NCBI GenBank assembly: GCA_016937945.1
Contig: JAFGVP010000013.1
Location: 31,446 to 95,445 of the forward strand
Length of the DNA stretch: 64,000 nt
Reading direction: 5' to 3'
DNA from: Pontiellaceae bacterium
Lineage (GTDB): Bacteria > Verrucomicrobiota > Kiritimatiellia > Kiritimatiellales > Pontiellaceae
A model generated the notes under the pieces. The model was not told the origin of the DNA. It ran no database searches and saw nothing but the letters and a program-made list of their open reading frames with translations. Positions 57,126 to 64,000 of the stretch are shown in pieces (the stretch's first letter is position 1; each line of letters starts with the position of its first letter). The position numbers were made by a program, and so were the translations under genes.

Positions 57126-58961
57126 GTGAAGGCAGTATTGAAACATGCAGGAAAGTGGCTCTGCTTCAGGAACCCGGAGCAGGTGCTCACGACCAGGTCT
57201 CCGGAGGACGTGATTCCGATGCTCCGTCAGGCAGAGGCGTCGAAGCGGTTTGTGGTCGGATTCGTGTCATACGAGGCGGCGCCGGCGTTTGACGATGCCC
57301 TGAAGGCGGGTTCTTCGGGTGAATTTCCGCTCCTGTGTCTTGGGTTATTTCCGGCGCCTGAGATTCTCGAAAATCTCGAAACCGTTGCCGGCGAATATCA
57401 TGTCGGCCCGTTTGAACCCTCCGTTTCCCGTGAAGATTTCATTCAGTCGATCGATCGGATCAAGGATCAGATTGCCGCCGGCGCCACGTATCAGGTGAAC
57501 TATACCTATCGCCTGAATGCCACTTTTAACGGTGATCCATGGGTCTTCTTCTGTTCGCTGACAGACGGTCAACGGGCCGAATATTCGAGCTATATTGAGT
57601 TTGACGATTTTGCCATCTGCTCCGCATCGCCGGAGCTTTTTTTCCAGAGGACGGGAAGCCGCATTATTGCACGACCAATGAAGGGAACGGCGCCGCGCGG
57701 CCGTACCTTTTCAGAGGACTGGCAGCAGGCGGATGCGCTGCGCGGATCGGAAAAGGACCGGGCGGAAAATATTATGATCGTCGATATGATCCGGAATGAT
57801 ATCGGGCGGATCGCCGAACCGGGCAGCGTCGAAACCGTGAGCACCTTCGATGTCGAAAAGTATCCCACCGTCTGGCAGATGACCTCCTCGGTGCAAGGTC
57901 GGGTAGGGGCATCTTGCCAAGACGTCCGCGGACCGTTCAGCGAACGGTCCTTAACGGATATCTTCGGGGCGCTGTTCCCCTGTGCCTCGATTACCGGCGC
58001 GCCGAAGGCGAAGACCATGGAAATCATTCGCGATCTGGAAACCTCGCCGCGGAAGATCTATACCGGAACCATCGGTTTTATGACGCCGTCCGGCGAGGCC
58101 TGCTTTAATGTGGCGATCCGCACTGCGTTGATTGATCGGGCGGCCGGAACGATGGAATACGGCGTTGGCGGGGGCATTGTATGGGATTCCGATGCGACGG
58201 CGGAATATGAGGAGACGCTGACCAAGGCGAAAGTGCTGACGCAGCCCCGTCCGGGTTTCCGGTTGCTTGAGACCATGCTGTGGCAGCCGGGTGAAGGCAT
58301 ATTCCTTTTGAGTGAGCACCTGCAACGGCTTGGAAAATCCGCAGCCTATTTTGATGTTCCCGTGGATATGTACGCGATTCATGCCGAGCTGGAGCGGGTG
58401 ACGGCGGGGCTGGAGAAGGAACACCTGAACGAGGCCGGTGGGCCGTCGGTGGTACGTATCGCAGCCGGCCCGGCTGCTCTTCCGCATCGGATTCGGTTGC
58501 TGGTTAATCGTGACGGTACTTTTGAAGTGCAGTGTTATCCTCTTGGACAGAGCAGGGTGCGCCCGCCGAGCGCGCTTCCGTCGGCCATCCCGGTTTTACG
58601 TTTGGATTTTGCGAAGGAACCGGTCGATTTGCAGGATGTTTTCCTGTTTCATAAGACGACGCATCGGACGGTGTATGAGCGGGCGAAGGCGGACGCGCCG
58701 GATTGCGATGATGTGATTTTGTGGAACGAGCGGGGCGAGGTGACGGAGAGCACGATTGCCAATGTGGTGATTCGCAGGGACGGGCGGTTGGTTACGCCGC
58801 CGGTGGATTGCGGGCTGTTGGCCGGAACGTTTCGTGATCATCTGCTGAAAGCCGGTGAGATTGAGGAGGGCGTTATTACGCCCGATGATCTCCGGGCCGC
58901 CGATGCGATCTATTTAATCAATTCCGTTCGAATGTGGCAGAAGGCCGAGTTGGCCGGATAG
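57126..58961 (+). CDS. PabB-PabC fusion: aminodeoxychorismate synthase component I and 4-amino-4-deoxychorismate lyase
   Basis: This 611-residue bifunctional protein serves folate synthesis. Residues about 80-370 form the chorismate-binding domain (SSYIEFDDFAICSASPELFF, RPMKGTAPRG, SITGAPKAKTMEI at about 288). Residues about 375-611 form the PLP-dependent class IV lyase, with Lys510 in LFHKTTHRTVYERA and TESTIANVV. Fused PabBC proteins are known in many bacteria. Translation starts at GTG with a GGAGAG site about eight bases upstream. Two palindromic repeat stretches lie in frame, at 57903-57950 (about residues 260-275) and 58451-58479 (about residues 443-451), both outside conserved motifs. 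It is divergent from the hyp operon. Confidence 0.9.
   Translation: MKAVLKHAGKWLCFRNPEQVLTTRSPEDVIPMLRQAEASKRFVVGFVSYEAAPAFDDALKAGSSGEFPLLCLGLFPAPEILENLETVAGEYHVGPFEPSVSREDFIQSIDRIKDQIAAGATYQVNYTYRLNATFNGDPWVFFCSLTDGQRAEYSSYIEFDDFAICSASPELFFQRTGSRIIARPMKGTAPRGRTFSEDWQQADALRGSEKDRAENIMIVDMIRNDIGRIAEPGSVETVSTFDVEKYPTVWQMTSSVQGRVGASCQDVRGPFSERSLTDIFGALFPCASITGAPKAKTMEIIRDLETSPRKIYTGTIGFMTPSGEACFNVAIRTALIDRAAGTMEYGVGGGIVWDSDATAEYEETLTKAKVLTQPRPGFRLLETMLWQPGEGIFLLSEHLQRLGKSAAYFDVPVDMYAIHAELERVTAGLEKEHLNEAGGPSVVRIAAGPAALPHRIRLLVNRDGTFEVQCYPLGQSRVRPPSALPSAIPVLRLDFAKEPVDLQDVFLFHKTTHRTVYERAKADAPDCDDVILWNERGEVTESTIANVVIRRDGRLVTPPVDCGLLAGTFRDHLLKAGEIEEGVITPDDLRAADAIYLINSVRMWQKAELAG
57903..57950. repeat. 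GTAG-headed double-hairpin repeat in frame inside pabB (copy 2)
   Basis: GTAG is followed by an imperfect hairpin (57907-57916 with 57918-57927) and a perfect 9-bp hairpin with AGC loop (57930-57938 with 57942-57950). The whole 48-base stretch is exactly 16 codons and adds about 10-14 residues between conserved parts of PabB compared with my memory of the family. The second stem corresponds to that at 20228-20248 read on the other strand, with differences that keep pairing. Confidence 0.65.
58451..58479. repeat. Palindromic repeat segment in frame inside the PabC half
   Basis: The 29-base stretch has a perfect 8-bp palindrome around one central base (58461-58477). It is nearly the same as 11663-11691 of the intergenic 68-nt element: 15 bases are identical, then most of the next 14. 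It codes for about ten residues (VVRIAAGPAAL region) in a loop between conserved lyase parts. Confidence 0.5.
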
Positions 58962-58971
58962 GAGGACGCCG

Positions 58972-59271
58972 ATGAAAGTGATCGTGGATTTGACGCTGGT
59001 TCCGATTGGTGTGGGCGTTTCGCTCTCAAAATATGTCGCCGCCTGCGAAAAAATTCTGGCCCGTCCCGGGCTTAAAACCCAGTTGCATGCCAATGGAACC
59101 AATATTGAGGGCGAGTGGGACGCCGTATTTGAAGCGATCCGCGAATGCCACGAAAAGGTGCACGGCATGGGGGCGCCGCGAATACATACCAATATCAAGC
59201 TGGGAACCCGTACGGATCGCGTGCAGTCGATGCAGGACAAGATTGACAGCGTGATCGCCAAGCAGAATTGA
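58972..59271 (+). CDS. MTH1187/YkoF-type thiamine-binding family protein
   Basis: This 99-residue protein matches the thiamine-binding (DUF77, MTH1187) family: it begins VIVDLTLVPIGVGVSLSKYV and continues with THXNGTNIEG-like LHANGTNIEGEWDAVFEAI and PRIHTNIKLGTRTD. Family members are small ferredoxin-like-fold proteins that bind thiamine or related ligands. It starts ten bases after pabB-pabC with a GGAGG site, so it is probably co-transcribed. No link to the distant thiC is implied beyond the shared vitamin. Confidence 0.88.
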   Translation: MKVIVDLTLVPIGVGVSLSKYVAACEKILARPGLKTQLHANGTNIEGEWDAVFEAIRECHEKVHGMGAPRIHTNIKLGTRTDRVQSMQDKIDSVIAKQN

Positions 59272-59399
59272 TGCGCTGAGCTCCGACTGATTTGCTGACT
59301 TTCTGATATTTTTCCTGCCGGAAAAATGCGGTCGCGCTTGCATTCATTGTTTCAATATGCTCATATCTTCAACCTTTGAGGTGAAAATAGGAGACATAA

Positions 59400-60215
59400 A
59401 TGAACACCCTTTTTAATATTCAGGATAAAGTCATCGCGGTTACCGGCGCTGCCGGTGTTCTGGCAGGTGGAACGGCCAAATATCTGCAGGAGCAGGGCGC
59501 TTATGTGGTCTATCTCGACCTGTTCCAGGAAAAGGTGGATGCGGCGGTTGAAGAAGCAAAGAAAATTTCCGACAAGTGTTGCGGTTTTGCCTGCAACGTG
59601 CTTGATCAGGATGTGCTCGATCAGGTGTATGCGCAGGTGCTGGAAAGCTGCGGACGGATCGATGTGCTGGTGAACGGCGCCGGCGGCAACATGCCCGGTG
59701 CGACCATCGGACCGGATCAGGATGTTTTCGATCTGAAGATCGAGGATTATACCAAAGTGCTGGACCTGAACCTGAAGGGAACCGTCATGCCGACGATGAC
59801 CTTTGCCAAAGCGTTCAAGGCGCAGGGGTCCGGTTGCGTGGTGAACTTTTCTTCCATGTCGTCAAAAAATGCCATGACCCGCGTACTGGGTTATTCCAAC
59901 GCCAAGGCCGCTATCGATAACTTTACCCGCTGGATGGCTACGGAAATGGCGATCAAGTATGGCGACAAGATTCGCGTAAACGCATTGGCTCCGGGCTTTT
60001 TCATCGGCAATCAGAACCGCGCGTTGCTGCTGAACGAAGACGGTTCCTACACGGCCCGCGGGCAGCAGGTGATCAATAAGACTCCATTCCGCCGTTTCGG
60101 CCAACAGGAAGAGGTGTATGGAACGATTCACTACCTGATCTCGGATGCTGCCAGATTTGTTACCGGCGTGGTCGTTCCGGTCGATGGCGGTTTTGAGGCG
60201 TTCAGCGGCGTCTAG
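59400..60215 (+). CDS. SDR-family oxidoreductase, D-mannonate/fructuronate type
   Basis: This 271-residue SDR has an unusual cofactor motif TGAAGVLAGG, the catalytic YSNAK sequence and the C-terminal part NALAPGFFIGNQNRALLL with NEDGSYTARGQQV, which is typical of SDR-type D-mannonate oxidoreductases. They interconvert fructuronate and mannonate in uronic acid use. It could also act on a related sugar acid. A weak AGGAGA site precedes the ATG. A good terminator follows. It stands alone; the nearby GH2 enzyme at 61395 may be part of the same carbohydrate region. Confidence 0.85.
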   Translation: MNTLFNIQDKVIAVTGAAGVLAGGTAKYLQEQGAYVVYLDLFQEKVDAAVEEAKKISDKCCGFACNVLDQDVLDQVYAQVLESCGRIDVLVNGAGGNMPGATIGPDQDVFDLKIEDYTKVLDLNLKGTVMPTMTFAKAFKAQGSGCVVNFSSMSSKNAMTRVLGYSNAKAAIDNFTRWMATEMAIKYGDKIRVNALAPGFFIGNQNRALLLNEDGSYTARGQQVINKTPFRRFGQQEEVYGTIHYLISDAARFVTGVVVPVDGGFEAFSGV

Positions 60216-60238
60216 TTCTTTTACCTGTCTTACAATCG

Positions 60239-60269
60239 CCGGTCTTCTGAGAGGAGGCCGGTTTTTTTT
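60239..60269 (+). terminator. Intrinsic terminator after the SDR gene
   Basis: A 10-bp stem with two G-T pairs (60239-60248 with 60252-60261), a GAG loop and eight T form a clear rho-independent terminator. Confidence 0.88.
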
Positions 60270-60374
60270 GTACGTCAGACATGGCATGTAATTGGGATGA
60301 AAATTTCCAACGGGCCGCGATGAAGTGGAGCTGGGCTGTTTGAAAAGCAGCAATGAGTCGCTGACCCCACCTCC

Positions 60375-60885
60375 GACCACGGCAGCCAGCAGCTGGCCCG
60401 GTTCAACGCGCACGAGGACGAGTACTGCTTTATGCCGTTCCACCTTTACGACGGGCTGAGCGGGCGGATGATCACCACCGTGCTTCGACCGGGAAAAACG
60501 CCGACTGACCGCGAGAGCCTTGCCCTTGAAGAAGTCCGGTCGCGCCGCATGCGTTTTGGCCGCCGGCTCCTGCCGGGCCGGCAGTTGGAGCCGGGTAAGA
60601 CGTATCATCTGCCGGGTACTCGTCACCGCCAACGGCGAGGACATGCGCTTCATTGTGACCAGCTTTACACAGGCGGGCGCGAAATACCTCTATGAAACCG
60701 TTTGCTACAGGGGCGGCGCGATGGAGCTGATGATCAAGGGCCAGAAGAGCGGCCTGCACTCCGCCGGCTGCTCAAGATCGGGGTGCGCGTCTCAAGCGGG
60801 AAGGCGCGCATCCGCCCGCACTTTCCCGAGGCCTTCGCCCATATTCCGGAGCTGTGTGCCACTGTGCCCACCAACAGCAGCTGAA
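60375..60885 (+). pseudogene. IS1380-family transposase remnant
   Basis: Joined frames give recognisable IS1380-type transposase pieces. Positions 60375-60525 code DHGSQQLARFNAHEDEYCFM, then PFHLYDGLSGRMITTVLRPG and KTPTDRE. A second frame (from about 60622) gives VTANGEDMRFIVTSF and, further on, MELMIKGQKSGLHS. A third gives LLKIGVRVSSGKARIRPHFP and stops near 60883. The N-terminal part, including the first catalytic region, is gone and at least two frameshifts are present, so it is inactive. It lies between the SDR gene and a GH2 gene. Confidence 0.8.
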
Positions 60886-61394
60886 CCCCGGCCCGGCGGC
60901 ACCCTGCGCGTTGAAATACAGAAGTGAGAGGGTGGTCTGCCCCGATGCGGCCGGAAAAGGCAGGAAAAAGCCCAAAACCGTTCCGATCCGTCCATCCGAC
61001 CCATCACCGACAGTCAAGCAAGCTGTTCTGTTGGTTTTTATGAATAGATCAGGTTAAGGCAAAGAAGCAGTTTTCCTCCGGCATTGTCGAAGGACTGAAC
61101 CGTAAAAGTGAATCTCGTAACGAGAAAATGCTTGGGATTTCGGAGCTATGAAGTACTAAAAATATCTTTGTTTCATGCCATGGGAGAGCTTCCTGAACCG
61201 GAATTTACCCACGGATTCTGCTGAAGAGGCTAAAAAGGTGGTGATAGAGGCGGGCAACCCGCCTACTCGATTGCATGACTGCTTATTCGTCGGCGGGTGT
61301 ATTTTTTTGAAAATCAATTGAGGGAAACGGGTGGCATTTGTCGTATTAATCCATGACCTGTGTTATCAGTTTCAGCTCTAAGAGGAGTCATGAC
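60886..61394. other. Non-coding stretch, with a third GTAG-type palindrome
   Basis: No gene is supported here. The first 100 bases may be the tail of the degraded insertion sequence. At 61248-61264 there is a 7-bp stem with CAA loop, followed by CTAC (GTAG on the other strand), matching the layout of the repeats at 20224 and 57903. The last 100 bases should hold the promoter of the GH2 gene, but I could not assign boxes. Confidence 0.5.
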
Positions 61395-63800
61395 ATGTTG
61401 AACCGTTTTGTTATTGCCGTTATAGCTGCCTGCGTTTGTGCGGAAAGTTCTTTTGCTCAGGGATTCGGAGAGTCGACGTTGATCAGGGAATGGCAGTTCC
61501 ATTTAGGCGATGATGTAGATTCCTCGACCGGTCTGCTGAAATCGGGGAAATGGCGGTCAGTAGCGGTTCCTCATGACTGGAGTGTTGAACAACCGGCGAG
61601 TGCAGACAATTCAAGCTGTACCGGCTATCTGCCGGGGGGAATCGGCTGGTATAAAACCGACTTGGAAATTCCGGCGGATCAGGCCGGTAAGTGCTTCTAT
61701 CTCTATTTCGAAGGCGTCTACAACCGTAGTGAGGTTTTTGTGAACGGCACCTTCGTCGGTTTTCGGCCGAACGGCTATGTCTCGTTCATGTATGATGTGA
61801 CCGGTCTGCTGAAGCCGGGGGAAACAAACAGCATCTACGTGCGGGTGGATCATAGTCTGGATGCCGATTCCCGCTGGTATACCGGCTCCGGCATTTATCG
61901 TCCGGTCCATCTGGTAACGGCCAATCCGGTACACATCGGTCAGTGGGGCGTATACTGGACCGCCGAGGTGAACAAGCTTGGATCTGCAAATATGAATGTA
62001 CAGACCGAGATCGTCAACGAATGGACCCGGCAGGCGGAAATTGAAGTACGACAGGAGCTGATCGCCCCGGAAGGAAGCCTTGCGGCCCGTTCCGTGCAAC
62101 GCCAACTGCTGGATGCCGGAAAATCCATGACGTTGAATCAGGAGTTTCCTGTCGCAAATCCGCAGAAGTGGAGTGTTGCGTCTCCTGCTCTTTACAAGCT
62201 CAAGACCTCGGTTGCGATGAATGGACAGATTGTTGATCATTCAGAAACTGCCGTGGGTATCCGTACGCTGACCTATGATCCGGATAAAGGATTTGCCCTG
62301 AACGGCGAATTGATGAAGGTCAAGGGCGTTTGTATTCATCACGACGCCGGAGTGCTGGGGGCGGCCGTGCCGAAGATCGTATGGCGCGAGCGCCTGCTCC
62401 GCCTGAAAGAGATCGGCTGCAACGCCATCCGTATGAGCCATAACCCGCAGGCGACGGATGTGTATGACTTGTGCGATGAGCTTGGGTTTCTTGTGATGGA
62501 TGAAGCGTTCGACGAGTGGGAATATCCCAAAAAAAAATGGATCGAAGGCTGGAATAAGGGGGAACCCGGATTCCAGGGAGCGGCTGATTTCTTCGCGGAA
62601 TGGTCCGATCGCGATGTGGCAGATATGGTTCGTCGAGATCGTAATCATCCGTCGATCATCATGTGGAGCATTGGTAACGAAGTGGACTACCCCAACGATC
62701 CTTACAGCCATCCCGTGCTGGATGGAGCCAAAGTCGGACAAAAAGTTTATGGAGGATATCTGCCGGATCAGCCGCCGGCGGAGCGGCTCGGCGGTATTGC
62801 AAAACGCCTGTCTGCGGTGGTGCGGGGGTTGGATAAATCCCGCCCGGTCACGGCGGCACTGGCTGGCGCCGTGATGTCGAACGAGACAGAATATCCCGGA
62901 ACCCTCGATGTTGTCGGCTACAACTACACCGAGTTTCGTTATGATGAGGATCACAAGCGCTATCCTAAACGCGTCCTTTACGGCAGCGAAACGCGGCACG
63001 ATCTCGATGCATGGAAATCGGTTCGCGACAAGGAATTCATCTTTGGGCAGTTTATCTGGACCGGCTTCGATTATCTTGGTGAGTCCGGCGCATGGCCTTC
63101 GCGCGGCTTTACCACCGGCATGATTGACCTTGCAAACCGCATCAAGCCGCGTGGTTTTTTCCGCCGGGCGCTGTGGGCGGAAAAGCCTGTGGCTTATCTG
63201 GGGACGACCCGCTGGTTCCGTGGCCTGACCATGGATGCCGGACGTTCGTGGAACTATGATGATGGACAGAAGGTGCGCGTGATCTGTTATACCAACGGCG
63301 ATGAAGCCGAGCTCTTCCTCGACGGCAAGGCCGTCGGCGAGCGCAAGCCGTATGATGACAGCTCTGCAATTTTCTATTGGGATATTCCATACAAAGCCGG
63401 CGAACTGAAAGTGGTCGTTTATCAGAACGGCAAGGTTGTTGCAACGGATTCCATTCTGCCGGACGGAGAAGCAAGTGCAATCAAGGTGGAGTCGGTATCA
63501 GCGCTGAACGGCAAGTATGATGTTGCAGTCATTCCGGTTTCAATCGTCGATGACAAAGGTCGTCTGGTCTATGGAGCAAGCAGTGAAGTGACCTGTACCG
63601 TGACCGGTCTTGGAAAGCTGATCGGTCTGGAAAACGCTTCGGGCGATGCTTCCGAAAACTTCGGGGACAACATCGCTGCTGTCAATCACGGGCAGTTAGT
63701 GGCCTATGTGCAGTCGATGGATAATGCCGGAATAGTTCAGGTTTCTTTTTCTGCAGATAATCTCGGTGCCGCCTCTGTAGAAATACAAATTGGTGAATAG
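61395..63800 (+). CDS. Exported glycoside hydrolase family 2 protein (beta-galactosidase-like)
   Basis: The 801-residue protein has a signal peptide (LNRFVIAVIAACVCAESSFAQ) and the GH2 order: sugar-binding jelly roll (about residues 25-175), Ig-like domain (about 180-290), TIM barrel (about 295-600) and further beta-rich C-terminal domains including a DUF4982-like region. Acid/base Glu429 is in MWSIGNEVDY and the nucleophile is probably Glu532 in LYGSETRHD. A GAGGAG site precedes the ATG at 61395; an in-frame ATG at 61353 would bury the signal peptide. Beta-galactosidase is the commonest activity in this clade, but beta-glucuronidase or a marine glycan-specific activity cannot be excluded. 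Confidence 0.9.
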   Translation: MLNRFVIAVIAACVCAESSFAQGFGESTLIREWQFHLGDDVDSSTGLLKSGKWRSVAVPHDWSVEQPASADNSSCTGYLPGGIGWYKTDLEIPADQAGKCFYLYFEGVYNRSEVFVNGTFVGFRPNGYVSFMYDVTGLLKPGETNSIYVRVDHSLDADSRWYTGSGIYRPVHLVTANPVHIGQWGVYWTAEVNKLGSANMNVQTEIVNEWTRQAEIEVRQELIAPEGSLAARSVQRQLLDAGKSMTLNQEFPVANPQKWSVASPALYKLKTSVAMNGQIVDHSETAVGIRTLTYDPDKGFALNGELMKVKGVCIHHDAGVLGAAVPKIVWRERLLRLKEIGCNAIRMSHNPQATDVYDLCDELGFLVMDEAFDEWEYPKKKWIEGWNKGEPGFQGAADFFAEWSDRDVADMVRRDRNHPSIIMWSIGNEVDYPNDPYSHPVLDGAKVGQKVYGGYLPDQPPAERLGGIAKRLSAVVRGLDKSRPVTAALAGAVMSNETEYPGTLDVVGYNYTEFRYDEDHKRYPKRVLYGSETRHDLDAWKSVRDKEFIFGQFIWTGFDYLGESGAWPSRGFTTGMIDLANRIKPRGFFRRALWAEKPVAYLGTTRWFRGLTMDAGRSWNYDDGQKVRVICYTNGDEAELFLDGKAVGERKPYDDSSAIFYWDIPYKAGELKVVVYQNGKVVATDSILPDGEASAIKVESVSALNGKYDVAVIPVSIVDDKGRLVYGASSEVTCTVTGLGKLIGLENASGDASENFGDNIAAVNHGQLVAYVQSMDNAGIVQVSFSADNLGAASVEIQIGE

Positions 63801-64000
63801 TGTGGAAAATGCAAATTCGTTGAGGGAATCCCGACGCTCCTTTGCGCTTTCTGTAATATCCGGATTTTAATTCTTAACTGACTGACAACGTCTATGCATA
63901 ACGGAGGGGGAATCTCCGTAGCCTTACGAAATAGAACCATGCAGTCCCTCTTTCTTAGGAAATACTGCAGGGGGACTGGAGCCGGAGGCGGACAAGGGTG
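63801..64000. other. End of window, no supported gene
   Basis: No clear gene. An ATG at 63939 opens a frame that runs to the edge (MQSLFLRKYC...), but it is too short to judge and has no good ribosome-binding site at the right distance. Confidence 0.4.

Noticed and set aside
63939..64000. Possible start of a new gene at the window end
   Set aside because: There are only about 20 codons, with no motif and no well-placed ribosome-binding site.

Overview
The window reads as chromosome of a Gram-negative bacterium of the PVC superphylum, most likely Kiritimatiellota (Pontiella-like). This placement is an inference from gene content, not a phylogeny. Supporting signs are an LptF/G permease, many Sec and lipoprotein signal peptides, secreted GH2 beta-galactosidases, a PEP-CTERM-like protein, an SHD1-like domain, DUF3142, a giant DUF3857/transglutaminase protein and three hybrid histidine kinases. 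An oxygen-sensitive glycyl radical enzyme (HypD) with its activase suggests an anaerobic or facultative lifestyle. No rRNA, tRNA, CRISPR array or prophage was seen.

Layout. 0-1 kb holds debris: an acyltransferase fragment and an IS4-family transposase with an internal deletion. 1-11.6 kb holds a cell-wall amidase, a TPP riboswitch with thiC, a GH2 beta-galactosidase, a membrane protein broken at an A10 tract, an LptF/G permease, zwf and cutA. 11.7-20.2 kb holds a two-gene exported-protein operon, truA, a soluble CBS-domain hybrid kinase and a DEAD-box helicase. 20.3-23.6 kb is a tightly overlapping minus-strand operon: a 22-codon lipoprotein-like ORF, a methyltransferase, a radical SAM/SPASM enzyme and two paralogous membrane proteins. 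It lies just downstream of a perfect 13-bp palindrome. 23.7-28.6 kb holds small exported or HEAT-like proteins, an SDR and an AIM24-like protein. 28.65-31.6 kb is a second overlapping minus-strand operon: a tetraether-synthase-like (MJ0619/Tes family) radical SAM enzyme, an isoprenylcysteine-methyltransferase-like membrane protein, an Lgt-like protein and a small membrane protein. 31.7-42.8 kb holds a PurS-fused purL, two membrane hybrid kinases, a small-molecule kinase and an inositol-phosphatase-family enzyme. 43-50.4 kb holds the 2012-residue transglutaminase/TPR protein and an SHD1-like companion. 50.5-60.2 kb holds asd, an EamA transporter, a PEP-CTERM-like protein, a decayed lipoprotein gene, hypD with its activase, a pabB-pabC fusion, a thiamine-binding-like protein and an SDR of the mannonate/fructuronate type. 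60.4-63.8 kb holds an IS1380-family transposase remnant and a second GH2 enzyme.

How genes may work together. The two beta-galactosidases and the mannonate-type SDR fit polysaccharide and uronate use. HypD would convert trans-4-hydroxyproline to pyrroline-5-carboxylate, but no proC is adjacent. The two radical SAM operons are the strongest candidates for undescribed biology; the Tes-like one plausibly acts on membrane lipids. A third notable item is a family of short GTAG-headed palindromes found between genes and also in frame inside pabB-pabC. The sequence of one stem differs from another by compensatory changes.
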